Shown here in pieces: positions 24,569-35,581 of a stretch of 64,000 bases of DNA. Under the pieces are notes generated by a model that worked only from the letters and a program-made list of their open reading frames with translations, did no database searches and was not told where the DNA came from. The translations under genes were made by a program, and so were the position numbers. Position 1 is the first letter of the stretch. Each line of letters opens with the position of its first letter. The stretch covers positions 1 through 64,000 of the forward strand of contig JAIVFJ010000172.1 of assembly GCA_025765615.1 (NCBI GenBank), given 5' to 3'. Source of the DNA: Zopfochytrium polystomum. Taxonomy: Eukaryota; Chytridiomycota; Chytridiomycetes; Chytridiales; Chytridiaceae.

Positions 24569-27500
24569 CTACAGCCCGATCCAGCTGGACCTTCCTTTGA
24601 CGTTGTGCAATCCACTGCCTCCAGTTGCGACGCACTGCCCGTTTGGATCCTTCGGGAGGCACGCCCACTCGTACCACACCTTGCGAGCGTCAGTGAGCCG
24701 CCAAAAGTGCACATCAATGCTCGAATTTTTAGGGAGTGTCATCGGAACCTGGGTTCGGCGAATCGTTACAACGGTCTGCGCGAAGAAACGCAATCGGATA
24801 CCTTAATCGGGAAATACAAGGGGAACCAGCTGAACATCCCCGGGGAGTGCGTGGCAGGGTGGATGCTGAGCATAATGTCCTTGTAGAGAACAGTTTCAAA
24901 GTAGCCCGCAAACCCGTGCTGATGGGCGCAACAAAAGGGCGAACAGCTTCAGATGTATGCAAGGGATCAAGAGGATATATCGGTCATACCAAGGTTGTTT
25001 CGTTGGCAATCTTGAACGTTGTCGCGGCGTAGCGAGTGTTATGCGCGTTGAAGTTGTGGCCTTCCAAGCGACGAATTAGCAGCTGTTCTCACAAGTTCGT
25101 ACATTCCCTCACCGAACGACTCGGTTGCTTCAGGGTTAGGATGATGGAAGTTCCAAACAGGAATCGGATCGGCTGAATTGCATGGTCAAGCATCGGCCAA
25201 GACGAACCATCGGACCAGCCATTTCTCACCTAGAACATTTACAGCTCGGAAGCGGACCACGTAGGGCGTCTCCATGTGCGCGATATCCTTGTGGCTGGAA
25301 ACATCCCCGTGCAGTTTGGATGAGGAAATAGGCGCAATGTAGGCGGTGCTGCTGGAAGGGATGGAGATACCACCGGCTGGGTGGAAAGTGCATCAGTGGA
25401 ACACGCTGATAAAATTGATCCGCGCGAACGCCTCCTCACATTTAAGGAACTTTTGGGCTCCGTCCAGGCATTCCGGTGAAAGTTCATTATCTGCCGAACA
25501 GTTACACAAGTGGACTCAATGAATACCGGGAACCAACCCCCAAAAGATCCCAGCAGTTCGCTGACTAGTATATCCGCCTTTGAATGGACGCAAGAACATC
25601 AGCCAGATCATTTGGTGGACATTAGGCAGCAGAATCTCACTTTAACAGGTGGTTTGAAGAGACGCATATCTGAGTGAAAGATTTGTACGCTGTCACCCCA
25701 TCGAGTTGCATTCTTTTCGCGGAGGCTGCAAAATTTCGAAAGAAAGCAGGGTGCTTGTGAGTATTCTATTTCGGTTTCTAGACGATTATATTACATCAAA
25801 ATGGCGTTGGGGTTTTTTTCGACGGCGTACAGAATGATCCGTCGGTTTGAGCTTTTTGCCGCTCGAAGTGCACAGTCGACAAGGGGGCCGCGTCCTGCGC
25901 CGACAACCATTACGACACTAATGATTGAATGGTTAGGGTTTCAAGCTAAAGATATAAACTCACGTTGGTGTGGTAGTGTCGATGGTACGCTCAGTTAAGG
26001 CAGCAGCGATCGCCTAAGATTTAATAATTACCCGTTTCAATACGTATGAAAAACACAAAGTTCTGTCATTACCCTCTCGTATTCCCGGTATTTGACAGGA
26101 TCCTTTTCAAAGACTTCGTACGTGGCAGACTCAAGATTGTCCATTAAAGGCTGAAGAGAAGAACTGCGTTTAATAATTCTGAACACTAGATGAAGTTCTC
26201 CAACCACACCTGCAGCGGCATTTGCAAATAACTGTTACCGCGAGAGAAGCGAGGATTAAACGCAGGTTTATAAGTTGTTCCCAGCCTTACTCATGATAGC
26301 CGACTGCGAATTTGTCTACCTCGTTTGGTTCCGGTCGCGTGTCATACAGATGCTCGAGGTACTGCCGGAACGCGGAAAGTCCGCCATATGCCTCCATAAT
26401 GTTGAGCGAGTTGGAGGAAATGACAAATTGAACTTGCAACTGCGGGGCAAATGCTCGACTCAGCACAAATTGGGAATCGGGCTGCTGAGCTCACGAACTG
26501 AAACTTACGTCGAACAACCGTCTGACGACTTGCTGGTGCCGTTTACTCAAGACCGGGAACCCCTTTCGGTTTGCAATGAACACCGTTGTCGGAATAATCA
26601 CGAGCTTGATGGGCTCGGCCATCCATTGATCGATTACCGAGTCGGGGGGTAAATCATGCAAAAGATCGACCGCTACGGTGAAGGAACATTCACCGTGGTT
26701 AATACAGCAAGATTCGCATTAGCAATCTCAAAAAACCAGGACGGAAAAGGGAGCCAGCCACAGAAATGATGACTGATGAAACTAACTCACCAAGCGATAT
26801 GTTCGCGTTGCTCTCTGTCAAAAGGCGAATGGTGTTCCATCGCTGCCACGACTCCTGCGGAGGGCGAGGGCCACCCAGCTGTGTCCGAACGAGAACCTAA
26901 TTCGTGTCATGCGGTGGGTCAGAGTGCCGCATATTTGACTTTTTCCGATTTCCGTCAAACCTGGGTGTAGCTAAGCAGTCCAGTGCAGTAGTTGACCCAA
27001 CGCGCGAAGTTGACGATGGGGCCTTCCGAGGGGCAGGGAAACATAAGATGGGACAACCCCACATAGCCCGCCCACTGGACCTGCATGCGCAGCAAGGTCT
27101 CCGAACGCTGACGAATGGCGTCATCGGACGAGTCCAGATCCAGCCAGTCGGCGACCTCGCCCACAATCGAGCTCAAGGGTTCTGATTGTGAATGCGGCCA
27201 TGCATGCATGACCCCCTGGGTGGTCAGCGACGCGTTCATCTGCATGGCTTCCAGCAGGCTTACCCGAGATCAAGACCTCCTCCGCCAGAAAGGCGTCGCC
27301 GGGGGCTGGGGTATCAGGGGCAGTGCTGGCAGAGGACCCGGAGAGTCGCTGCTCGGCGATGGATCGCCGAAGGAGGGGCTGGACGCCAAAGGAGAAGCCG
27401 CGTGCGGAAAATGCCGCCTCAAGATCGCCAGCGACAAGAACGGCGTCCGGGACGAGCTCGAGCCCCACGACCAGGCCGGATGCCCCGCTCGCAGCAGCCG

Positions 27501-27570
27501 ACGGGGCGGCGGCGACGTTGTTGCTGCCGCCGGTGCTGCTCATGTTGATTACTGCTGGAGGAGAGGCCAT
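24569..27570 (-). CDS. PRMT5: PRMT5/Skb1/Hsl7 type II protein arginine methyltransferase
   Basis: Makes symmetric dimethylarginine on histones and splicing factors using S-adenosylmethionine. Seventeen exons join in frame to 656 aa: 27570-27264, 27181-26961, 26896-26791, 26672-26509, 26439-26291, 26231-26210, 26150-26073, 26013-25964, 25917-25795, 25725-25641, 25577-25538, 25490-25440, 25376-25230, 25172-25113, 25060-24990, 24918-24802, 24748-24569. The N-terminal TIM-barrel part has [34 protein letters not shown] keeps the Phe needed for symmetric methylation. Motif I is [13 protein letters not shown] (about residue 371), then [10 protein letters not shown], the double-E loop [15 protein letters not shown] (from about residue 441), [23 protein letters not shown] and KVWYEWA near the end. 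Exon 6 is only 22 nt. Confidence 0.97.
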
Positions 27571-29300
27571 GATGATGCTGCTGTGGGGCTGGGGGTGAGT
27601 CTTTCTTTCTTCTTGTTCGGTCTTTTTTGTTTCGATCGCGAAAAAAGTCTTTCAAGGGCTGCATATAGTAGTTTGGTGCAACACCTTTTTTGAGTTATTC
27701 GGCTTCCAATTCGTTTGGGCGCCCATCCATTTCTCCCGCTGGTCTCCACGGCTGCTATGAGGAAACGGTTGATACCGTGGAGGGAAGCATCATGGGCCGA
27801 AGTCACCACAAAAGAGGTCGATTTCCAGGTCCTTGAATCAATGGGAATGAACTTAACGGCCTCACAAACGTCCAGAGAGGGAGAGAGAGAGAGAGAGAAC
27901 GGCTCCCAGGGCTTTACTTTGCTTCAGCAGTTTCGCGGCTAGCGTCGCTCTCACGACCCGCAGGAGCGTATATGCCGTCCAGTTCTTCAGCGTTCTCGGT
28001 TCGTCGTCGTTGTCAGACAGCAAAGTTGGAAAGTCCGCGCCTCGCTCCAAATGTCACTGAGCGGAGTTATACCTCCACATCGCCACTGCCCAAACTGCTG
28101 CTCCCCGCCCATGCCAAACTGATTGTCCGTGTTCATTATTCCATGAGCTTCCCGCCAGAGTCTCCGTTTCGTCCCTCAGACCCGGCTGAGGCGTTCGAGT
28201 ACGTTTTCTGCAGAACTGGATTGTTCATTGAGTGGCGACACTGCTCGATCCATGTGAAGAATAATGATTTAGTTCCAGTGCATCGGCACGGCACTCCAAC
28301 CGCCTCAAATGATTTCGAATGCTCTCCTTGTGAGGCGTTTCTAGTAAAACCAATGAAGGCATATTGACTCAAGCCACAGTACTCAACAGTCTTGGGTTCC
28401 GAAGTCGGCGTTGGCTGTTGCGCTTGGGAAGATAGATTCATCGTACAGCTCAAAATAGGTCCAGGACGGACAAAGCGCCTGAGGGGCTTGTTCCTCTTCA
28501 ACGGTTCTGAAGTTGGAGTCACCAGTTGGGCCGGGGCTCGCTCCAGAGGTGGCAATAGTTCGCGGCAATAATCCAAAGCCTGTAACAATTGTCTAACTAA
28601 GAAGAAAAGTGGCTGTCAAAGTGTCCACTCGCATCCCAAGACCTGACTGAAGAGAAAAATAACTTTGAATAGTCCAAGAGGTGAAAAGGTGGACTGGAAA
28701 AGCTTGCGGAGATTCAAGATTGCTCGTCATCCTCAATTCGAAGGTATGGGCTCACCCGAGAATCGGCTTCCCTTCCGCCCTCCACCTCCATTGAGACTGC
28801 TTATATTTCTGTTTCGAGATAAACGAGCTCTGCTGTAAGGAGAAAACGGCTTTGTTCCTAACTAAATCGGTACAGCCGAAACAGTTTGCAAAGTGGGCGG
28901 CAGCAAGCTCAATTGGGTATTCTCGCCTGCATGAACGTGTCCGTGGGAACGCCAAGATGTTTGAAGGGGTGGTGCGGCGCTCGACTTGCATCCCCACACT
29001 TTTTGCACCCTCCCATATTCACTCAGATCGGGTGTGGAGTCGGTTTCGTTTGAAGCTTGCGGATTGGCATTTCTCCGCTCGTCCGGCGCTCCATTGGAGG
29101 TCATGCTTTTCTGGCGTGGCAGTCCCGGTATCGAATGCTTACAAAAAAAAAAACTCATGCGGTGAAGAAACATGATTTATTCCAGTGCCTCGCATACTGC
29201 AGTCAAACTCTCCCCTCAGAAACCAAGGAGCCAGCGATCAAATTTGCAAAGCTCGATCATATCTGTTGGCCCCGAAGCTGCAAAATCCTTTGATGTCATT
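27571..29300. other. region upstream of PRMT5 without a confident gene
   Basis: A plus-strand frame with a true ATG runs 27972-28367 (131 codons, MPSSSSAFSVRRRC...). Minus-strand frames of similar size overlap it. None shows a known domain. Part of this stretch (28822-28950) is similar at the DNA level to sequences near 31960-32010 and 32600-32650, so at least some of it belongs to a diverged local duplication. A (GA)n tract lies near 27877-27899. Confidence 0.3.
28822..28960 (-). repeat. diverged local duplicate (copy 1)
   Basis: The stretch around 28828-28868 resembles 31964-32010 (shared GAGCT.TGCTGT, GGAGAAAA and GTTCTTAAC-like blocks). The stretch around 28914-28952 resembles 32607-32650 (TATTCTCGC, then GT.CGTGGGAACGCCAA-like). 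On the minus strand both can be read as REYPI/REYPN following a Pro-Thr-rich block. Both copies seem decayed. Confidence 0.45.
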
Positions 29301-29559
29301 AAACCTGCTATTTATCCAGGCGCGCAAGGAAGATCTGCGTGCCGGGGCTATGCCCGAATTGTAACACTGCTTTTGCCTGGAAAGTCACAACTGCGAGCCA
29401 GACTGTTGGGCACTCTTCTCGTCCAGCGTTCATCTCCAGCAGCTGCTCCAGAGAATGTTTGTTTCGTACGGCGTCACGGGCCAAATGCCGGGTGGCTGTG
29501 GGGTCCGCTGACTTCTTGCTGTACAGCATTTTTTGGGACGATGCTGGCAAGGCTGGGGC

Positions 29560-30371
29560 TAGCAGTGGCACGGACGGCACGGGTGGAGGCGGCGGCGAAG
29601 GCGGCGGCGAAGGCGGCGTCGAGGGCGGAGGGGGTGGCGGTGGCGGCGGAGACGGCCGAGCGTTACCGCAAGCCAGCGCCACAGCTGCACCAACACAGCC
29701 GCCAGAACGGCGGCCGAGAGCAGTCCGATCACCAATCGGTCGAAGAAGGCGTTGCGCTCGGCGCGCAGGGGTGAACCACACCGAAGCGGCTCCGTGCACG
29801 ACCCAGCGCGATCTCTGGGTCCGCGGAAGCCGAACATCCATCCCGCAGATGGGACGTCCGCATAGACCGGTGCGTCGACCAAAGGCACCAGTAGAGACTG
29901 GCGCTTGGCGGGGTTGGAGCCTATGGGTGGGTTGGCGGTGAGAATATTTAAAAGGGAGAGATGGAGGTGAGTTTGAGGAGGACAAGAGAGAACGGCGGAG
30001 CAGCTTTGAAGAACCTTTCGCGCGTGCTTCTTCTTGCGGCCGACAAACCGGCAATGCGGATGCCCATCAGGCCTCTTGCCGAGCAGCTCGACGTAGACGT
30101 CCTAGACGTCGTCGATTAGAATCTTGTTATCTCCGCCATCGGTCAATCGGGGCCAATGGCCGACCTTTCGGAACACGAAGGCCTTTGATGGACTAAGTCG
30201 GGAACAAAGTTGAAGAAGCAAAGCGTCAGGAGATGTCTTAATGAAACTTGAAGAGACGAGTCGTACCTCGACCGTCCTGGATGACGGTTTCTTGAGGCCT
30301 TGGCGTCCGGCGGACAACGAGAGGGTGTAAATGAAAACCTGCACAGGATGACGGGCCAGGTGGACGGGCAA
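29560..30371 (-). pseudogene. unknown tandem gene family, unit A (probably broken)
   Basis: A 168-nt exon-like block (30182 down to 30015, bounded by AAG and GTTCTT) encodes AFVFRKVGHWPRLTDGGDNK, then an in-frame TAG, then DVYVELLGKRPDGHPHCRFV and GRKKKHARK. The paralogue 1.3 kb further along (unit B) has Glu where the stop is. Upstream, 30290 down to 30266 ends SSRTVE before a GTACGA donor. Downstream, after an acceptor near 29920, a homologous block contains GPRDRAGSCTEPLRCGSPLR and a hydrophobic segment (LVIGLLSAAVLAAVLVQLW). No known family was recognised. The internal stop suggests a pseudogene. Confidence 0.5.
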
Positions 30372-30898
30372 GGTGGATGGAGGAGCAGAATGTTAGAAGG
30401 AAGGAAGATACTCATTTGCAATGAAGCCACGCGCAAGAGCGGAGCAGGTTGCGTGGTGGGCAGCGCAGCGCGGCCCGAGGCTCTCAGCGGTGTCAAAGTG
30501 TGCAAACGGGACACGACCAGCTGGGTTCCTCAGGTGAAACGAAAGGAATCACCCCTGGGCATGGGGTTCAAGGGGAGGGGGTGCCTGTGGAAAGGGGAAG
30601 TAGGTCGCACCTCACACGTGCGTTGAGCGTGGAAGGGAGCGCAAGGTGAACGAAGAAGGGGCCAACCGGAAGCCCTTGGTGCAACCAGGGCTCTTCCCTT
30701 AGAGCGCAGGGGAAGTGGGTGGACGCGTGGAAGGGCGAGCCGAGAAGAAGGGACAAGTGCGCTCACGACGGCTCGTGGGAGGGGGCACGATATCGTGGAA
30801 TGGTCGGCAGCAGTCGGAGCTGAGGGGGGCGGAGGTGTAGCGGAGTGGAGGGCAGGGAGAAGGGCACTCACCTTGAACGAGTGTTCCATCTTGCTAAT

Positions 30899-31723
30899 TC
30901 ACAGTTTCTCTTCCTCGAGGATCGATTTGGAAAACATTGATGTGAAGCGCCAAAGCTGCACCAGAACGGGCGCCGTGAAGAGTCCGAATCGGTCGGAGAA
31001 GGAGTTCCGCTCGGCGCGCAGGGGTGAATCGCACCGCGAATCTGTGCACGACCCAGCTTGATCTCTGGGTCCGCGGACTCCGAACGTCCATCCGGAAGAA
31101 GGGGCACTCGCACAGGTCTGGGTGCCGACCCATAGAGCGCCAGAACAGACAGGGCTTGGGAGAAGAGTTGGGTTGGCTGTGGAAATTGTAAAAAAGGGAG
31201 ACGCGGGAAGTGAGTTTTAAAGAGACTGGCTGAGGTGAGCTTTAAAGAGACCGACAAGAGGGTCGAGTGGCACGATTTTGAAAAAATCACGCTGGGTTCT
31301 CACCTTCCGCGCGTGCTTCCCCTTCCGGTCGACAAACCGGTAATGTGGACGTCCGTCCGGTCGCTTTCCGAGCAGTTTGACGTAAACATCCTCGTCATCG
31401 TCGATCAAGACCTTGTTGCTTCCGCCGGCGGTCAAGCGGGGCCAATGACCAACCTTTGGGAACGCGAAGGCCTTTAATGGAGTGAGTCGGGAACAAAGTG
31501 AAAGACGCAAAGCCTCAGATGTCGCACTGAAACTTGAAAAAGAGTCGTTTCTACCTCGACCGTCGCCTTCGTCTTCGGGGTCCCGCCCGCGTTTGCACCG
31601 TCGCCGCGGGGATGAGGCGGCAGCTGTCGTGGCGAGCTCAAGACGTTGAATGGGAAGTCTTGCCCGCCATTGACTCCTGCGTCGAGCCATGACCGCGTCC
31701 GCGCTGAAGACAGAGTGAACCAA
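30899..31723 (-). CDS. unknown tandem gene family, unit B
   Basis: Paralogue of unit A, with the same exon-like blocks in the same order. The central block, also exactly 168 nt (31471 down to 31304), encodes AFAFPKVGHWPRLTAGGSNK and continues with DDDEDVYVKLLGKRPDGRPH, RFVDRKGKHARK, then GTGAG. The preceding exon ends TPKTKATVE before GTAGAA at about 31554. The following block has GPRDQAGSCTDSRCDSPLRA and stops at 30899 in that frame. A start codon was not found: an ATG at 31690 lies in another frame, and the best-matching frame is closed by a stop further up. The block has no known domain. It could be a lineage-specific secreted or effector-like family; that is only a guess. Confidence 0.4.
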
Positions 31724-31959
31724 TGACTCGGTTACTCCACTGATCTCCTGGCCTTCAGCAGACTACATTGCGGTCGACAGTGCAACAGTCGTGGTTGACG
31801 ATGACGCGGTGGGGCTGCGAGCTGGAGGAGACGGCAGCGAAGATCAAGAGATACCCTCCAGTTCATGAAAAAGAGCGAATTGGGTCAATAGGCGACTGCG
31901 AAAAAGGTAAACCCATCCAATATCCGACGCGCTTGAGATGCTTATGTTCGACTCCTAAA

Positions 31960-32110
31960 AAAAGGGAGCTGTGCTTGTGCGGAGAAAAGGACCTAGTTCT
32001 TAACGAAATCTGTGACTGCTTGCCCCCTCCATCAACTTCGCAGAGCTAAACGAGCCATCACGGACGGGAAAGTTGCCGTGGGAACACAATCAAATTGTGA
32101 GCAGGGCAAA
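31960..32110 (-). repeat. diverged local duplicate (copy 2)
   Basis: 32035-32105 resembles 32712-32785 (shared AGCT.AAACGAG, CA.CACGGAC, AATTGTGAG-like blocks). The minus-strand reading SQFDCVPTATFP in one copy corresponds to SQIACAPAAGF-stop in the other, so the second copy is broken. 31964-32010 also matches 28828-28868. Confidence 0.45.
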
Positions 32111-32589
32111 AAGACCATGATTACGCCAGTCAGTGGGTGTAAGTAAGTGAGGATTCTCTTGACGTGACGTCTGCGAATCGACGCAATGTGTGATGCGATG
32201 GAGAAGACTGCTGCGTTTTGGCTTGCTGGCCGGCGAAGCTTTCTTTTTGTTTGCAGGACAGAAACCGGGCGCCACAGCAATCGCGCATATGCTCGCTGAT
32301 TGGGGGAGGGGCAAAGCGGGATGTTTCGATGCTCCGATGCTTTGATGCTTTGATGCTTTGGTGTTTTGATGCTTCGATGCCCCTTGATGCTTTGGTGCGA
32401 TTTTTTTTTTCTTTTTTTTCTGTGACGTGGCAGTGTTTTGCTTTTCAACCAGTGCCAAATCGATTCGATATGCCTCTGCTTTATTTTTAAATTGGATTAT
32501 GTTGGATGCCCGAAGAGAAGGAACAGAGCAGATGGTTGGTTTATTTGGGGTCAAACTGCTGATTTTGCTCCAACTTTGCTTGGGCGCCA

Positions 32590-32790
32590 GCAAGCACAAG
32601 AGCGGTTCGGATATTCTCGCTCGCGTATGGGCGAGTCTGTGGGCACGCCAAACTGATTAAGGGAAAGGTGAGTGTAATGCACCCATCCCCAAATCTTTTC
32701 TGCTGTCTCCAGCATTCTCGAAGCTCTAAAACGAGTCACCACGGACTAGAATCCAGCTGCAGGAGCACAAGCGATTTGTGAGGACGGGTG
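32590..32790 (-). repeat. diverged local duplicate (copy 3)
   Basis: Third member of the local duplication described for 28822-28960 and 31960-32110. Stops interrupt the readable minus-strand frame. Confidence 0.4.
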
Positions 32791-33254
32791 AGAAGCGCTA
32801 CCCCTTGATCTGGCAAGTCTTCTGCAGGCTTGCGAGCGGGACTTGCAAATAGCGGCGTGGAGTCGGTGTCGGGGATTGGAAAGGTTTCTTTTGTTCAAGG
32901 CTGCCCCTTGACCTTTAAAGCAATGGACGAGAAACGATATGAAATACAAGTACTAAGCACTAGGTTGGGTGCCCTAGCCGCTGGGGGTTTTTTGTAGCAA
33001 GGGCAGCAGCATGTAAATCGTCCATGCCTCCCTGATTGATGACGCTTTAATTCTTTGAGGCAATGGTGCTTGCTGGATTGGTTGATTGATTGTTCCGCGC
33101 GATGACCACAAACGTGGCAGCTTTGATTTGGGTTTTGCGAAAGTGGGACAATGGGGTGCCCGCATTCAGTAGAACACGGCCGCTTTCTCCTAATCAGCCC
33201 TAATCGCCCCCTTCTCCCCCTCCACTTACCCAACTCTACTGTGTGACAGAACGG
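32791..33254. other. non-coding or unrecognised stretch
   Basis: No gene, RNA or repeat recognised. Confidence 0.3.
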
Positions 33255-33830
33255 TTGCTCAAGACAATGATTTATTCAACTCAAAGCGGGCAGGCACATG
33301 CACTAAGGTAAAGGTCGGCCTTGACCGCTGTGAGGATGGCCTCGGCCATGCTATTCTGCTGGCGCTCGATACGGCTGGCCTCGTAGCGGCGCCCTCAAGT
33401 CTAGGGTATGCTTGATCTTTCTTGTTCAGCTTGCAAGTCTGCAAGTACAGTCTGGGAATTCGAATTGCGTGAGAAAAATCTGAAGACTGAATTCAGTGAG
33501 ACATACCACTTTGGAATCTCAAATAGATCCTTGGCTTGTGATGATGGCCTCGGCCATACTCTTCTACTTGCGTTCCAGACGATTGGCGTAGAGGTGGCAC
33601 CTGAAGTCAAGGGTACTTTTGATTTGTTGCGGACCAAAAACATATTGCTTCAAGCTCGCAGGTCTGCACTTCGAGGATGGCGACTTCCTGGGAATACTGT
33701 TTGGGGAATACTGTTTGGGGAATGCGTGAAAATTCTGAAGACCGTAAATCAGTGAGCAAACACCACCTTGGAAATCTCAAAAAGCCTTTGCGATGATGGC
33801 CTCGGACATACTCTCATCCAAGAGGCTGCG
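33255..33830 (-). repeat. three diverged tandem copies of a minus-strand C-terminal exon
   Basis: The plus-strand phrase GATGGCCTCGG(C/A)CAT recurs at about 33334, 33543 and 33795, with surrounding similarity over roughly 200 bp per unit. On the minus strand it reads SMAEAIL, SMAEAII and SMSEAII, preceded by an Arg-rich block (RIERQQN / RLERK / RSLLDE). The middle copy has a stop inside the block. This looks like repeated duplication of the last exon of a minus-strand gene. Confidence 0.5.
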
Positions 33831-33858
33831 CTTTCTCTGCAACCAGGAAAACAATCCA

Positions 33859-34776
33859 TTAGCCAACAGATATCGTCCCTCGAAAAAGCAAAACCGAATC
33901 CGTCAGATGATGATTACCGCCAAACAGACCGATGGCCTCAAATAGCTCTTCCTCAATGATACAGAATTTCTGTGAGTCCCAATCGAATTGTGTTGAACAT
34001 TTAAATTTCTGGAAGAGGGTGAAAAAAAAAATTTGGGTATATCGATTTATCCTCTTCTTAAAGAAAAAATTTAGACTCTGAACGGCTCCGACGTCCACAA
34101 AGGGTGGCCTTTGAGACATTCGCGTTTCAGTCCCTTTGCAGTTTTCTTCCCCAACAAAAGATTTGCTCGTCGTCGATATTCCCATAAGAGGCCGATCCCA
34201 GGTCCAATAACGCCTAGAACCATAGATAATATGTTCATAAGTCGATAGAATCGCTCACTTCCAGAGAGTCCAATAAGGCGTGAAGCTCCAGCTCCGCCTG
34301 GATGGTTCTGCGGAGAGTCACCCGCAGGGCCGGCGGGAGGGGCGTAGCCCTCCGCCTGGATCTCCTTAAGCACTTCCTCGTCGCCATAGTCCTCGGTCGA
34401 CTCAGCGACAATGGGAACGTACGGCGGGGTGAGACTCGCCGGCGTCGCTTTCGCCGTCCGAGTCCAGCTCCGCGGTCGAGGTCAGAATGGCCGCAGAAGT
34501 GACGACGGTGGAAGCTCCTGGCGAAGCACATTCGAGAAGATGATTGAAGCATATCTTACGAAGCCATTTTCGCCTGCACTTACCGGTAAGGTCAGACTGT
34601 GTAGCCAACCCGGCCACCTCCGAAGTGTGCTTAAGTTCGCTGAAGAAGAGCCCCAGTAGTTGTGAGAAGCGCAGCACGAGGTAATGCAAGCCGTCGCTAA
34701 CTCCTCCATTTGTTGCGACCACCCGCTCGCAAACTGCTCTTTTCTTTTTTTTTTTTTTTTTTGTTTGTTGGAACAT
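33859..34776 (-). CDS. unrecognised minus-strand gene, partly resolved
   Basis: One exon pair is clear. About 34740 down to 34585 encodes VCERVVATNGGVSDGLHYLV...SELKHTSEVAGLATQSDLT, with a GTAAGT donor and a CCAG acceptor at about 34521. Exon 2 continues GASTVVTSAAILTSTAELDS, in phase. A one-base frame change is then needed to reach SLTPPYVPIVAESTEDYGDE and EEVLKEIQAEGYAPPAGPAG. A further block reads FCIIEEELFEAIGLFGG near 33930. The start codon is not visible; the left part abuts a poly-A/T tract. No known family. The frame change may be a real lesion, an undetected intron or a sequence error. Confidence 0.35.
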
Positions 34777-35281
34777 CCGAGGCTGTTCCCAAATTTTTAC
34801 TGTTCAAAATTGGCATTACGTAAAACATGCCTTCCAGTTTATTGAGATTTTGGTAGACAAAGAAAGGAAGGAAAACAAGAGAGAAAAGTCTTTTGGGTGT
34901 TTGTTTGTAGTTCAATTGATTTTCTTTTCTCTTTTGTTTCAGTGGCCCAGTTTCGAAATTGCTCTCTTTCGGATTTACGAAAATTGCCAGCTCCCCGCTT
35001 CCCAAAAGAGGAATAAGATGACGCGCAAAGATGATGTGGAGCGGGCTTTGGCTTCCCGATTTGGCATCGAGACAAACAGCGGAAGACGCGCACACAGACA
35101 AACTGCGAGAATCACGACCACAGTGGCCCGCTCGACCATCGAAACATACAGCACTTTGCCTGCTGCAACGCTCCACCCCCTTCTCCAACAGCGGCACACG
35201 GTCTTCAACTTCCGTCCATTCTCGTTCCCACCAACCAACCGATCACCACCCACCACCACCACCACCGCAACACACATATAC
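34777..35281. other. upstream region of kinase gene 1
   Basis: Intergenic, with T-rich stretches. The frame of the kinase is open through part of this region (including an ATG at 35018), but similarity to the paralogue starts only at the ATG at 35282, so it is treated as leader or promoter. Confidence 0.45.
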
Positions 35282-35548
35282 ATGGACGGCATCAAAACGA
35301 TCGTCGAGACGGCCGCCGGCGCCGTGCCGGGCCTGCGCGAGGTGCTCAGCGTCGCGCTGCTGATCCACCGCACGCTCGAGGCGCGCAAATCGTCCATTCG
35401 CCACCTCGACCTGCTGCGGGACAAGGTCGAGCTCATTGCCGTCGCTCTGCACCGAAAGTACGCCCCCGGCGGCGGCAAGACCGACGCTGCCGCCGCACCG
35501 GAAGCAGCCAACTCCGGAACCACCGACGATGGCGATGGCAACGGCATG

Positions 35549-35581
<33 letters not shown>

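Noticed and set aside
27972..28367. 131-codon plus-strand frame upstream of PRMT5
   Set aside because: It has a true ATG but no recognisable domain, overlaps equally good antisense frames, and abuts decayed duplicated DNA; left as unassigned.
34850..35281. Kinase gene 1 starting 144 codons earlier
   Set aside because: The frame is open, but the paralogue has no such extension and similarity starts at the ATG at 35282.
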